Shown: positions 1 through 8,258, numbered from the stretch's first letter. The stretch: 64,000 nucleotides of DNA from Sphingomonadaceae bacterium (GCA_025359425.1 JANYGC010000114.1:1-64000); one strand, 5' to 3'. Notes: generated from the sequence alone by a model not told the origin. Numbers and translations are program-made.

Positions 1-79
1 GCCCCTTTTTAAACCGGGGAATGGCCCATTTTTATACCGCGCTTTACACCGGACAGGCGGCTTCCGAGCCTCAGAGCGA

Positions 80-114
80 ATTGCCGGCCCCCAACGTGTC
101 CGAAGGCCGGCAAT
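80..114. repeat. Perfect 10-bp inverted repeat after the integrase gene
   Basis: ATTGCCGGCC (80-89) and GGCCGGCAAT (105-114) are exact reverse complements around a 15-base loop. The structure starts directly after the stop codon of the minus-strand tyrosine recombinase. It could be a terminator hairpin, although no clear T-run follows, or a recombinase arm or attachment structure. The sequence further left (1-79) holds no gene I can support and may be the flank of another element beyond the window. Confidence 0.5.
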
Positions 115-117
115 CGA

Positions 118-750
118 CTAGATGTCGGTCCGCTCTGACAACGTCAGGGCATCGTCAACGTCTACGCCAAGATATCTAACGGTGTTCTCGATGTTGGTGT
201 GGCCGAGCAAGATCTGCACGGCCCGCAGGTTTCCCGTCGCTTTGTAAATGAGTGACGCCTTTGTTCGCCGCATCGAATGCGTGCCATATTCGCGGCTATC
301 GAGACCGATCGTTGCAACCCACTCGTCAACAAGGCGTGCGTATTGCCTCGTGCTGAGGTGGCCCATATAATCGATCCGGCTTGGGAAGACGAAATCGAGG
401 ATTGTGCCGCCACGGCGCTGCAACCAGGTTTCCAGGCTCTTGCGTACCTCCGTCATGATCTCGAATTGAACCGGTCTGCCGGTCTTCTGTTTTACAACCG
501 TCGCGCGGTTGCGAATGTGGCCTCCGCTGGCGACATCACCAATCTTGAGCTTGACGAGATCACAGCCACGCAACTTGCTGTCGATCGCCAGGTCAAACAA
601 CGCTCGATCGCGCATGCGTTTGTGTTCGTCGAGATAGAAACGAATGGCCCAGATGTCGCGCGGTTTGAGTGGGCGTTTGGGGCCTACATTTTGTCCAGCG
701 TTCCAAGGGCGGCGCTCGTGAACAGCGGGGTCTAGGTCTGAATGTCCCAT
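118..750 (-). CDS. Small tyrosine recombinase/integrase
   Basis: This is a site-specific recombinase of the phage integrase (tyrosine recombinase) family, about 210 aa if translation starts at MGHSDLD. The 406-aa track ORF only extends into non-coding sequence upstream. The catalytic set is visible: Arg in LRGCDLVKLKIGDV, HxxR in GTHSMRRTKAS, His in LLGHTNIENT and the nucleophile Tyr in VRYLGVD near the C-terminus. The protein is almost only a catalytic domain, because the usual N-terminal arm- and core-binding domains are missing. I recognise this short family as common in alphaproteobacteria, often as a stand-alone gene. Here it faces away from a serine recombinase cassette. It looks intact, but whether it mobilises anything cannot be told from sequence. 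Confidence 0.9.
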   Translation of the reverse strand: MGHSDLDPAVHERRPWNAGQNVGPKRPLKPRDIWAIRFYLDEHKRMRDRALFDLAIDSKLRGCDLVKLKIGDVASGGHIRNRATVVKQKTGRPVQFEIMTEVRKSLETWLQRRGGTILDFVFPSRIDYMGHLSTRQYARLVDEWVATIGLDSREYGTHSMRRTKASLIYKATGNLRAVQILLGHTNIENTVRYLGVDVDDALTLSERTDI

Positions 751-1075
751 GGCATTTCTCCGACGGCCGGAATGGCCGAACAGAGATTGCCGCCGCTCAG
801 CTGGCGATGGGCTGCAACGCTGACATAATTGCAACGCCGTCGCTTGTTTGGACCACGATGAATGACGGGCAGCTTTTCGTACACGGCACTTCAAACCCGC
901 CTTTCCGGATCGTCCGCACAAGGCGACATTCCATTGGACTTCGCCTGCAAGGCAAGCATTGGTGATGTCATTGAATCGCGGCGCCAGAGAGGCCGCGCCG
1001 CCCTGACCGATGCGATCGGCAGGGTCTTGGGTGGTGGGATCGGCACAATGCCGCTCCCTCCAAGGAGAACCACCC
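751..1075. other. Intergenic region between the divergent recombinase genes
   Basis: This 325-base spacer separates the minus-strand tyrosine recombinase from the plus-strand DUF3489 gene, so it should carry both promoters. Track ORFs crossing it (669..965, 862..1344) do not resemble proteins I know and overlap real genes in other frames. A good Shine-Dalgarno sequence, AAGGAG at 1062-1067, belongs to the DUF3489 gene. I see no clear operator or repeat. Confidence 0.5.
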
Positions 1076-1384
1076 ATGACCGATGTAATCGAAGCGCAAA
1101 CAGCTGCCAGCAAGCCCGCCATCAAGTGGCCTCGCAAGATGGCGCGCGCGCCGGAAGCCGTGCCGCCAGCCCTGACCGAGCCGCGCGTCAACAAATCCGA
1201 CCTCGTCGTAACACTCCTGAAGCGCGATGGCGGCACTACGCTCGACGAGATGGTCGCGGCCACCGGTTGGCTACCGCACACCACCCGGGCTGCTCTGACC
1301 GGCCTCAAGAAGAAGGGACACCAAGTGGTGAGCGACAAGGCTGATGGCGTGCGCCGTTACCGGATCGAGAGCAGCAACGCCTGA
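1076..1384 (+). CDS. DUF3489 domain protein
   Basis: A 102-aa protein of the DUF3489 family, which has no established function. The start ATG at 1076 has AAGGAG eight bases upstream; the track ORF start at 1010 has no such site. The first ~45 residues are basic and look disordered. The C-terminal ~55 residues (KSDLVVTLLKRDGGTTLDEM, then TGWLPHTTRAALTGLKKKG) read like a winged helix-turn-helix, so DNA binding is a reasonable inference. The TGA stop overlaps the next ATG as TGATG, so the next gene is probably translationally coupled. The co-occurrence with DUF2924 and a large recombinase is a known arrangement; the role in it is unknown. Confidence 0.85.
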   Translation: MTDVIEAQTAASKPAIKWPRKMARAPEAVPPALTEPRVNKSDLVVTLLKRDGGTTLDEMVAATGWLPHTTRAALTGLKKKGHQVVSDKADGVRRYRIESSNA

Positions 1385-1809
1385 TGGGCTGGCTCGCAAA
1401 CGATCTCGACTCGATTGCTGCTCTCGACGGCGCGGCGCTGGCATCGGCGTGGGCGGAAATATTCGCCGCGCCGATGCCGGACATCGCTCCTTCGCTGCTG
1501 CGCCGCGCACTCGCCTATGAGCGGCAGGAACGAAAGTTCGGCGGACTCCCGGTCGTGCTTCGCAAGCAACTGGAGGCAGCTGCAGCCGGAAAGACTTCAG
1601 CGATGCCCGAGCCGCCACTTAAGCTCAAACCCGGCACCCGACTGATGCGCGAGTGGAACGGCACAAGGTACTCAGTGCTGGTGACAGCCGATGGCTTCGA
1701 CTTTGCTGGGCGAACCTGGAGTTCGCTGACAATGATCGCGCGGCAGATCACTGGCTCGCATCAATCGGGTCCGCGCTTCTTCGGCCTCAAGCGGCCCAAA
1801 CGGCCATGA
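1384..1809 (+). CDS. DUF2924 domain protein
   Basis: A 141-aa member of the DUF2924 family, unnamed in function. The N-terminal half is helical (LDGAALASAWAEIF, RRALAYERQERKFGG). The C-terminal half has the family's typical ending, with LKPGTRLMREWNGTRYSVLV, a WSSLTMIARQITG segment and a basic SGPRFFGLKR tail. It sits between DUF3489 (TGATG overlap) and the serine recombinase (ATGA overlap at 1806), so all three are one transcriptional and translational unit. Such tight coupling suggests a complex or a fixed stoichiometry, for example an accessory or directionality factor for the recombinase. That role is inference. Confidence 0.88.
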   Translation: MGWLANDLDSIAALDGAALASAWAEIFAAPMPDIAPSLLRRALAYERQERKFGGLPVVLRKQLEAAAAGKTSAMPEPPLKLKPGTRLMREWNGTRYSVLVTADGFDFAGRTWSSLTMIARQITGSHQSGPRFFGLKRPKRP

Positions 1810-3437
1810 CCGGTCCTAGCGCCCGGCCCATCCGCTGCGCGGTCTACACCCGGAAGTCGACCGAAGATGGACTGTCGCAAGAGTTCAATAGCCTCGATGC
1901 GCAGTACGAAGCCTGTTCAGCCTATGCGCTGAGCCAGCGTCACGAAGGCTGGACGATGGTGTCCGAACGCTACGATGACGGTGGGTTCTCGGGCGGCAAT
2001 CTGGAGCGGCCAGCACTCAAGCGGTTGCTCGCCGACGTCGCCGCGGGCAAGGTCGACATTATCCTGCTCTACAAGATCGACCGACTGACCCGCAGTCTCG
2101 CCGACTTCGCCAAGATCGTCGAGGTGCTCGACAAGGCCGGGGCGAGTTTTGTCTCCATCACCCAGTCGTTCAACACCACAACCAGTATGGGCAGGCTTAC
2201 CCTCAACATGCTGCTCTCGTTCGCCCAGTTCGAGCGCGAAGTCACTGGCGAGCGGATCCGCGACAAGGTTGCCGCATCGAAGCGCAAGGGCATGTGGATG
2301 GGAGGGCCGATCCCGTTCGGCTACGATGTCGCCAACCGCAAGCTGGCGATCAACGAAATCGAAGCCAAGCAGTTGCGGCACATCTTCGATCGTTACCTTA
2401 CCGCAAATTCGATTGAGCAGATGCTGCCCGAACTCGCCGCAAGCGGGGTTCGCTCGAAGCCGCGCACAACGCGCGATGGTCGCCCATTCGGCGGGACCCC
2501 GTTCCGTCACGGTGGCATTCGCCACATCCTCGGTAACCGCATCTATCTCGGGGTGGTCAGTCACAAGGGCCAGGTTCACCCGGGTGAGCACGAGGCGATC
2601 ATCGATGAAGAACTCTGGGATCAAGTGCAACGGCGCATCTCTGGTTCCGCGAAGCGCCCGCGAACTGGTCTGATCAACGTCTTGTCCGGTCGCATCTTCG
2701 ATACTCAGGGAAAGCGGCTGATCGGATCCTATGGCAACAAAGGCGGACGCAAGTACCGCTATTACGTCAACAGCACCCGCGACAACCGGAACGGATGGCG
2801 CCTGCCAGCAGGCGACATCGAGCAACTGGTGCAAAATGCGCTGGCCCGGTTCCTCGCCGACGCGGCCCGGCTGGACAGCGAACTGGGCTCGACCGGCTTG
2901 ACCGAGACCGCAACCAACAGAGCCGCGCAACTTGCGCCCGCAGTAGGTGACGGAGCCGCACTCAGCACAACGCTCGAACTGCTCGACGTCAAGGTGACGA
3001 TCGAGCAGCACAACCTCCGCCTCGAACTCGATCGCAGCCGCCTTGCCGAAGTACTGCGCATCGGTGGCCTGGACAGCCTTCTCGAAGAACCGATCGCTAT
3101 CGACAATCCGGTCGCACTGAAGCGCCGCGGCATCGAACTCCGGCTGGTCTACACCGCTCCCGACGCGCAGCCCGCCAGCAAGGATCAGAACTTGATCGAT
3201 CTCGTCCGCCGCGGCTGGGCTGCCTGGCATCAGCTTGCCAACGACGAGCGCCCGGCCAATCCGGTCGAGCGCAGCCATCTTGTGCGCCTCGCAAGGCTGA
3301 GATTCCTTGCGCCCGATGTTACTGCGGCGATCCTTGAAGGTCGCCAGCCAGTTGAACTCACTGCTCGCTCGCTGCTGCGTTGTTCCGAACTTCCCATGGA
3401 CTGGGATGATCAGCGGCACACGCTCGGCTTTCGCTGA
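1806..3437 (+). CDS. Large serine recombinase
   Basis: A 543-aa serine recombinase (resolvase/invertase family) starting at the ATG that overlaps the DUF2924 stop. The N-terminal catalytic domain (about residues 8-150) has the nucleophile Ser in YTRKSTEDGL, the DRLTRSLADF motif, and LNMLLSFAQFEREVTGERI leading into the linker helix. The Recombinase domain follows (IPFGYDVANRKLAI to HEAIIDEELWDQVQ, about 165-280). The region that usually carries a four-cysteine zinc ribbon reads SGRIFDTQGKRLIGSYGNKG and has no CxxC pairs. The C-terminal ~200 residues are helical. It probably cuts and rejoins DNA at att-like sites; its target is not evident here. Confidence 0.92.
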   Translation: MTGPSARPIRCAVYTRKSTEDGLSQEFNSLDAQYEACSAYALSQRHEGWTMVSERYDDGGFSGGNLERPALKRLLADVAAGKVDIILLYKIDRLTRSLADFAKIVEVLDKAGASFVSITQSFNTTTSMGRLTLNMLLSFAQFEREVTGERIRDKVAASKRKGMWMGGPIPFGYDVANRKLAINEIEAKQLRHIFDRYLTANSIEQMLPELAASGVRSKPRTTRDGRPFGGTPFRHGGIRHILGNRIYLGVVSHKGQVHPGEHEAIIDEELWDQVQRRISGSAKRPRTGLINVLSGRIFDTQGKRLIGSYGNKGGRKYRYYVNSTRDNRNGWRLPAGDIEQLVQNALARFLADAARLDSELGSTGLTETATNRAAQLAPAVGDGAALSTTLELLDVKVTIEQHNLRLELDRSRLAEVLRIGGLDSLLEEPIAIDNPVALKRRGIELRLVYTAPDAQPASKDQNLIDLVRRGWAAWHQLANDERPANPVERSHLVRLARLRFLAPDVTAAILEGRQPVELTARSLLRCSELPMDWDDQRHTLGFR

Positions 3438-3856
3438 GCCATTAGCCCTAAACCAACCACAGGACAGGAAAATGGCCACTTGAGATCAGTGGCGATATTG
3501 GTCGTCGCTTCGGACTCTTGCGAGGCGCCTCTGTCCTCAACTCCTAGAGCCAGTGCGCGAAACCGCGCAGAACTGCGGGGTTTCTGTGAATCCGCAGTCG
3601 ACGCCTCGGATTTCGGGTCTCGTGGTTTGCGGAATGGTGCTCCGCAACATCGATTAAAATCGCGACCTCAACTTTTTGCCCCACAGGACACGAAAATCGC
3701 CTTCTGAGATTCCGGACGCGAGATACGCTCCAAATCCCGGCAAAATCCGGATCTCTGTCCTGTCCCGGAAAAGCCAAGCCGCAAAGCGCGCGGTTTCCCG
3801 CCCGTTTCCCGCCCGATTGGGAAAATACGCAACAAAAACAGATACTTAGCACGGAA
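3438..3856. other. Intergenic region between recombinase and tRNA-Thr
   Basis: About 420 bases with no credible gene; the track ORFs here are short and lack family resemblance. It holds a perfect hairpin (3628-3648) whose loop contains part of the tRNA 3'-flank sequence, and A/T-richer stretches close to the tRNA. The position at the 3' end of a tRNA gene makes it the likely right boundary of the accessory island. No complete att repeat or terminator is evident. Confidence 0.45.
3628..3648. repeat. Hairpin carrying a copy of the tRNA-Thr 3' junction sequence
   Basis: TTGCGGA and TCCGCAA form a perfect 7-bp stem around a 7-base loop. Inside lies CGGAATGGTGCT (3630-3641), identical over 12 bases to 3852-3863, which spans the tRNA-Thr 3' end and its downstream flank. 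A third, inverted copy of the core (ACCATTCCG) flanks the tRNA 5' end. This could be a remnant recombination core; 12 bases is too short to be sure. Confidence 0.4.
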
Positions 3857-3931
<75 letters not shown>

Positions 3932-3983
3932 ACACCATTCCGCTCGCAGCCCGGGCGCAAATGGCGCGGCGGGCAGGGGCGCG

Positions 3984-4012
3984 CTATTGGCCGTGGCCCC
4001 TTGCTTTGTCAA
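3984..4012 (-). promoter_or_regulatory. Sigma-70-type promoter candidate for tRNA-Thr
   Basis: On the minus strand, a consensus -35 TTGACA (4007-4012) is followed after 17 bases by CAATAG (3984-3989), a partial -10. The tRNA 5' end lies about 50 bases downstream, a usual distance for a tRNA leader. Confidence 0.5.
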
Positions 4013-4044
4013 GCGACTGGCTCGATAGCATCGAGAGATTGCCA

Positions 4045-4182
4045 ATGCCTGAAAAGCCCACCCTCTCGCCGCGTGATCAGCGTCTGGCCGCCGCGCTGCG
4101 CGAGAACCTGAAGCGCCGCAAGGACCAGGCCCGCGCGGCCGACGCGGTTGAGGTGCTTCCCAAGGGCGAACAGACCAGTTAG
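4045..4182 (+). CDS. Small basic conserved hypothetical protein
   Basis: A 45-aa protein starting at MPEKPTLSPRDQRLAA. The longer track ORF runs back through the antisense of the tRNA and is not real there. The sequence is a single amphipathic basic helix (ALRENLKRRKDQARA) followed by a short acidic tail. I recognise similar short proteins in sphingomonad genomes, with no known function. It lies 39 bases before gpmA on the same strand and may be co-transcribed with it. Confidence 0.6.
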   Translation: MPEKPTLSPRDQRLAAALRENLKRRKDQARAADAVEVLPKGEQTS

Positions 4183-4221
4183 GGCGCAGCTTGTTTGCGG
4201 CCCACCACGGAGCACATCCTT

Positions 4222-4908
4222 TTGCCTCGTCTCATTCTCGTCCGCCACGGCCAGAGCCAGTGGAACCTGGAAAACCGTTTCACCGGGTGGTGGGATGTCG
4301 ACCTGACGGCGCAGGGCGAGGCCGAAGCGCGCGCCGCCGGAACGTTGCTGGCGGCCAAGCATATGCTGCCCGACGTGGCCTTCACCAGCCTGCAGACCCG
4401 CGCGATCCGCACGTTGCATCTGGCGCTCGAAGCCGCCGGGCGGGTGTGGATTCCCGAGACCAAGGATTGGCGGCTCAATGAGCGTCACTATGGCGGACTG
4501 ACCGGGCTCGACAAGGCCGAGACTGCGGCGAGGTACGGCGCGGACCAGGTCAAAGTGTGGCGGCGCAGCTTCGATATTCCGCCGCCGGTGCTCGAGGACG
4601 GCAGCACGTTCGATCTGAAGGCCGACCCGCGCTATGCCGGGATCGCGATCCCCTCGACCGAGAGCCTCAAGGACACGATCGCGCGGGTGCTGCCCTATTA
4701 CGAGGACGCGATCGTGCCGGTGCTGCGCTCGGGCCGATGCGTGCTGATTTCCGCGCACGGCAATTCGCTGCGCGCGCTGGTCAAGCACCTGTCGGGAATT
4801 TCGGACGACGAGATTACCGGGCTGGAAATCCCGACCGGGCAGCCGATTGTCTATGAGCTCGACAGCGATCTGAACGCTGCCGAGCGTTATTACCTGGCGG
4901 AGCGGTAA
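4222..4908 (+). CDS. gpmA: 2,3-bisphosphoglycerate-dependent phosphoglycerate mutase
   Basis: This enzyme interconverts 3- and 2-phosphoglycerate in cytosolic glycolysis and gluconeogenesis. The histidine phosphatase signature RHGQSQWN carries the phospho-accepting His close to the N-terminus. The dPGM-specific [16 protein letters not shown] and the C-terminal second His in [17 protein letters not shown] are present. I chose the TTG at 4222 ([10 protein letters not shown], 228 aa) because GGAG lies 9 bases upstream and family members start here. The track's TTG at 4195 would add nine residues. purE follows after one base, so they are probably co-transcribed. Confidence 0.95.
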   Translation: MPRLILVRHGQSQWNLENRFTGWWDVDLTAQGEAEARAAGTLLAAKHMLPDVAFTSLQTRAIRTLHLALEAAGRVWIPETKDWRLNERHYGGLTGLDKAETAARYGADQVKVWRRSFDIPPPVLEDGSTFDLKADPRYAGIAIPSTESLKDTIARVLPYYEDAIVPVLRSGRCVLISAHGNSLRALVKHLSGISDDEITGLEIPTGQPIVYELDSDLNAAERYYLAER

Positions 4909-4909
4909 G

Positions 4910-5389
4910 ATGAACCCACCCGTCGCAATCGTTATGGGCAGCCAGTCGGACTGGGCGACGATGCAATGCGCCGCGCAGGCGCTCGACGCGCTGGGCGTGA
5001 CTTACGATGCGCGGATCGTTTCGGCGCACCGGACCCCGCAGCGGCTGGTCGAGTTCGCGCAGGGTGCGGCGGACCAAGGTTTCAAGGTGATTATCGCCGG
5101 AGCGGGCGGCGCTGCGCATCTGCCCGGGATGGTGGCGAGCATGACGCACCTGCCGGTGCTCGGCGTGCCGGTGCAATCGAAGGCGCTGTCAGGGCAGGAC
5201 AGCCTGCTCTCGATCGTCCAGATGCCCGCCGGCGTGCCGGTCGGAACCTTGGCGATTGGCGAGGCCGGAGCGACCAATGCGGGACTGCTCGCCGCCTCGA
5301 TCCTGGCGCTCGGCGATCCTGCGCTGAGCGAACGGGTCAAAGCCTACCGCGCCGCGCAAAGCGCCGGTGTGGCCGAGCGGCCCGCCTGA
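4910..5389 (+). CDS. purE: N5-carboxyaminoimidazole ribonucleotide mutase
   Basis: PurE (159 aa) moves the carboxyl group of N5-CAIR to C4, giving CAIR in de novo purine synthesis. The class I signature is clear: [11 protein letters not shown] at the N-terminus, [10 protein letters not shown] in the middle, and [16 protein letters not shown], which lines the active site. The conserved [22 protein letters not shown] segment follows. It begins one base after gpmA, and purK starts 5 bases after its stop, so PurE receives the product of PurK from the neighbouring gene. Confidence 0.97.
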   Translation: MNPPVAIVMGSQSDWATMQCAAQALDALGVTYDARIVSAHRTPQRLVEFAQGAADQGFKVIIAGAGGAAHLPGMVASMTHLPVLGVPVQSKALSGQDSLLSIVQMPAGVPVGTLAIGEAGATNAGLLAASILALGDPALSERVKAYRAAQSAGVAERPA

Positions 5390-5394
5390 GCCGC

Positions 5395-6450
5395 ATGATT
5401 CCGCCCGGCTCGACCATCGGCATCCTGGGCGGCGGACAGCTCGGGCGAATGCTGGCCACTGCGGCGGCGCAGCTGGGTTATCGCTGCCATGTCTATACGC
5501 CCGAGCCCGGCAGCGTCGCGGGTGCGGTCTGCGCGGACCAGACCACCGCCGCGTGGGATGACAGTGCGGCAATGGCCGAGTTCGCAGCGGACTGCGCAGT
5601 GATCACCTATGAGTTCGAGAATGTCCCGGTGACCCCGCTCGCGGCGCTTGGCGCGGCGGCGCTGTTCCCGCCCTTGCGCGCGCTCGAAGTCGCGCAGGAT
5701 CGGCTGACCGAGAAGCAGTTTGTCGCCGAACTGGGCGGGCGGACCGCGCCGTTCATGGCGGTCGATACGGCCGAGGATTTACAACAGGCTCTGGTCCGGA
5801 TCGGCTCGCCCGGGATCCTCAAGACCCGGCGCGAGGGGTATGACGGCAAAGGCCAGTTTCGCATTAGCAACGATCACGAGGCCGAGGGCATCCCGCTCGG
5901 CCAGCAACCGATGCTTTACGAGGGGCTGGTCGCGTTCGAGCACGAGTTCAGCGTGATCCTGTGCCGCGGGCAGGACGGCCAGATGCTGTTCTGGGACAGC
6001 GCCGAGAACGTCCACCAGCACGGCGTGCTCGACGTGTCGCGGGTCCCGGCCCCCGCGGAAGTGCAAGCGCAAGTCGCGGAGGCACGCGCGCTCGCCGCAA
6101 AGGTCGCGGCTGCGCTGGGCTACGTCGGGGTGGCGGCGTTCGAATTCTTCGCGACCGAGGCCGGCCCGGTGTTCAACGAAATGGCCCCGCGGGTCCACAA
6201 TTCGGGGCACTGGACGATCGAAGGCGCGCTGACCAGCCAGTTCGAGAACCACATTCGCGCGGTCTGCGGCCTGCCGCTCGGCGATACGCGACTGGCGGCG
6301 CGCGGGGTGGTGATGCACAACCTGATCGGCGACGACGCGCAGGACTGGTCGGGCTTGCTCGCCGATCCCGCCAACCACGTCCACCTCTACGGCAAGGGCG
6401 AAGCCCGGCCGGGGCGCAAGATGGGTCACGTCACCCGGCTCACGCTGTGA
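5395..6450 (+). CDS. purK: 5-(carboxyamino)imidazole ribonucleotide synthase
   Basis: PurK (351 aa) uses ATP and bicarbonate to carboxylate AIR to N5-CAIR, the substrate of PurE. The ATP-grasp fold is visible: GILGGGQLGRMLATAA at the N-terminus, the biotin-carboxylase-like TRREGYDGKGQ glycine loop near residue 140, and the metal-binding VFNEMAPRVHNSGHWT region. The start ATG at 5395 gives the standard N-terminus; the 494-aa track ORF begins inside purE in another frame. Its stop overlaps the folA GTG start as GTGA. Confidence 0.97.
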   Translation: MIPPGSTIGILGGGQLGRMLATAAAQLGYRCHVYTPEPGSVAGAVCADQTTAAWDDSAAMAEFAADCAVITYEFENVPVTPLAALGAAALFPPLRALEVAQDRLTEKQFVAELGGRTAPFMAVDTAEDLQQALVRIGSPGILKTRREGYDGKGQFRISNDHEAEGIPLGQQPMLYEGLVAFEHEFSVILCRGQDGQMLFWDSAENVHQHGVLDVSRVPAPAEVQAQVAEARALAAKVAAALGYVGVAAFEFFATEAGPVFNEMAPRVHNSGHWTIEGALTSQFENHIRAVCGLPLGDTRLAARGVVMHNLIGDDAQDWSGLLADPANHVHLYGKGEARPGRKMGHVTRLTL

Positions 6451-6944
6451 ACCGCGGCGAAGTGTTCATCGTTGCAGCGGTGGCCGACAACCGGGTGATC
6501 GGTGCCGATGGCGCGATCCCGTGGCACATTTCGGAGGACTTTCGCCGGCTCAAGGCGCTGACCATGGGCAAGCCCTTGGTGATGGGCCGCAAGACCTTTG
6601 AATCGCTCCCCGGCCCGCTCCCCGGGCGCCGGCACATCGTGGTCACCCGCAATTTGAATTGGAGCGCCGAGGGGGCCGAGCCCGCAGTGTCGCTCGCCGC
6701 CGCACTCAAGCTCGCCAACGCGCCGCATATCGTTATTTTTGGCGGCACCGCGCTCTTTGCCGAGGCCTTGCCGCTGACCGACCGGATCGAGCTGACCGAA
6801 GTTCACCTCAGCCCGCCGGGCGATGCGCTGTTCCCCGAGTTCGACCGCGGCGACTGGTCCGAAGCCTTCCGCGAGCACCACCCGGCACAAGGCCGTAGCC
6901 CGGGGTTTGATTTCGTCACATTGCTGCGTAAACCCGGCACCTGA
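6447..6944 (+). CDS. folA: Dihydrofolate reductase
   Basis: A 165-aa enzyme reducing dihydrofolate to tetrahydrofolate with NADPH. Start is a GTG that overlaps the purK stop; the larger track ORF runs through purK out of frame. Family features are VAAVADNRVIGADGAIPWH at the N-terminus, an acidic active-site residue in HISEDFRRLK, the NADPH-binding VMGRKTFESLPGPLPGR and FGGTALFAEAL. Its place behind purK links one-carbon supply with purine synthesis. No thymidylate synthase gene lies beside it in this window. Confidence 0.95.
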   Translation: MNRGEVFIVAAVADNRVIGADGAIPWHISEDFRRLKALTMGKPLVMGRKTFESLPGPLPGRRHIVVTRNLNWSAEGAEPAVSLAAALKLANAPHIVIFGGTALFAEALPLTDRIELTEVHLSPPGDALFPEFDRGDWSEAFREHHPAQGRSPGFDFVTLLRKPGT

Positions 6945-6959
6945 GGGGGAACGCGGGGC

Positions 6960-8174
6960 ATGCGCAAACGATACTGGATACCGCTGGCGATAATTGCGGT
7001 CGCGCTGATCGGCTTTTTCGGCGTGCTCCCCGGCTATCTCGAAGCCAGCATGAACAAGATCGATGGCAAGCCGCTGATCGCGGTCTCGCCTGAGGCAGCG
7101 GCGCTGCACCGCAGCCTGCACATCGTCGACCTCCATTCCGACACTTTGATGTGGGCGCGCGAGCTGACTGAAGCTGGCGGACGCGGGCATGAGGATCTGC
7201 CCCGGCTCACTGCGGGCAACGTGACGCTGCAGGTCTTCGCCTCGACCACCAAGAGCCCCCGAGGGCTCAATTACGACAGCAATCCCTCGGATTCGGACGT
7301 ACTGCCAGCCTTGCTGATCGCGCAGCGCCAGCCTGCGGCGACCTGGACCTCGCTGCTCGCCCGGTCGCTATTCCATGCCGCCAAGCTCGACCGCTCGGTG
7401 GCGCTGGCGCAGGGCCGGCTGGTCAAGGTGACCGATCCGTTCAGCCTCGACCGGCTGCTCGGCAAGCATGCTTCGGCAGGCGGTCCGGTCGGCGCGATGC
7501 TGTCGATCGAGGGGCTGCATGACCTTGAAGGCAAGCCCGAAAATCTCGCCAAGCTTTACGCTGCCGGCTTCCGCATGGCGGGCCTCACGCACTTCTTCGA
7601 CAACGAGCTCGCCGGATCGATGCACGGCGAGAGGAAGGGCGGATTGACTCCGTTTGGGCGGCAAATTGTCGGCCTGATGGAAGATCGCGGCATGATCGTC
7701 GACATTGCCCATTGCAGCCACCAGTGCCTCGCCGAGGTACTCGCCATGGCGCGCCGCCCGGTGGTCTCGAGCCACGGCGGGGTGCAGGCGACTTGCCAGG
7801 TCAACCGCAACCTGACCGACGACGAGATCAAGGGCGTGGCGCGCACCGGCGGGGTGGTCGGGATCGGTTACTGGGATGCGGCGGCGTGCGACACCTCCCC
7901 GCGCGCGGTCGCCAAGGCGATCAAATATGTCCGCGATCTGGTCGGGATCGACTACGTCGGTTTGGGCAGCGATTACGACGGGGCCACGACCGTCCGGTTC
8001 GATACCTCGCAGCTGGTCCAGGTAACCCAGGCCCTGCTGGACGAGGGCTTCTCCCCGCAGCAGATCCGCGCCGTGATGGGCGGCAATGCGCTGCGGGTGA
8101 TCCGTGCGGGGTTGCTGCCGCTGCCGCAACTTCGCTCCTCCCCCTCTGGGGGAGGTGGCAGCGCGAAGCGCTGA
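6960..8174 (+). CDS. Membrane dipeptidase (peptidase M19)
   Basis: A renal-dipeptidase-type zinc hydrolase of 404 aa that cleaves dipeptides. An N-terminal hydrophobic segment (YWIPLAIIAVALIGFFGVL) suggests a membrane anchor or signal sequence, with the catalytic part outside the cytoplasm. Metal ligands are visible in VDLHSDTLMW (HxD), LSIEGLHDL (bridging Glu), IVDIAHCSHQ and VVSSHGG, with VGLGSDYDG near the C-terminus. The last ~12 residues (SSPSGGGGSAKR) are encoded by the left arm of an inverted-repeat element, so the natural C-terminus has probably been replaced by repeat-derived sequence. Confidence 0.93.
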   Translation: MRKRYWIPLAIIAVALIGFFGVLPGYLEASMNKIDGKPLIAVSPEAAALHRSLHIVDLHSDTLMWARELTEAGGRGHEDLPRLTAGNVTLQVFASTTKSPRGLNYDSNPSDSDVLPALLIAQRQPAATWTSLLARSLFHAAKLDRSVALAQGRLVKVTDPFSLDRLLGKHASAGGPVGAMLSIEGLHDLEGKPENLAKLYAAGFRMAGLTHFFDNELAGSMHGERKGGLTPFGRQIVGLMEDRGMIVDIAHCSHQCLAEVLAMARRPVVSSHGGVQATCQVNRNLTDDEIKGVARTGGVVGIGYWDAAACDTSPRAVAKAIKYVRDLVGIDYVGLGSDYDGATTVRFDTSQLVQVTQALLDEGFSPQQIRAVMGGNALRVIRAGLLPLPQLRSSPSGGGGSAKR

Positions 8175-8251
8175 CGGTGGGGGCATGCTAGACCGAACTC
8201 AAACCCCCTCCGACCCGCTTTTGGCGGGCCACCTCCCCCAAAAGGGGAGGA
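8136..8251. repeat. MITE-like element with 24-bp terminal inverted repeats
   Basis: The left arm (8136-8159) and right arm (8228-8251) are reverse complements at 22 of 24 positions, and each arm is itself a small hairpin (TCCTCCCCC/GGGGGAGG). The 116-bp element has no ORF of its own. It overlaps the 3' end of the dipeptidase gene, provides that gene's stop codon, and ends 8 bases before the ribF start, where GGGGAGG may serve as the ribF ribosome binding site. Related CCTCCCCC-type elements are common in sphingomonad genomes. Confidence 0.75.
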
Positions 8252-8258
8252 TTTCCGG

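Noticed and set aside
1-79. Possible insertion sequence end at the left border (GGGGAATGGCCCATTTTTATACC).
   Set aside because: It has the feel of sequence found after some transposase genes, but there is no coding or paired inverted repeat in the window to support an IS call.
751-1338. N-terminal 196 residues of the 406-aa minus-strand integrase ORF.
   Set aside because: They overlap the DUF3489 gene on the other strand and look like random translation; the recombinase family starts at MGHSDLD.
1917-3479. 520-aa minus-strand ORF opposite the serine recombinase.
   Set aside because: Antisense shadow in GC-rich coding DNA; the plus strand has clear catalytic motifs.
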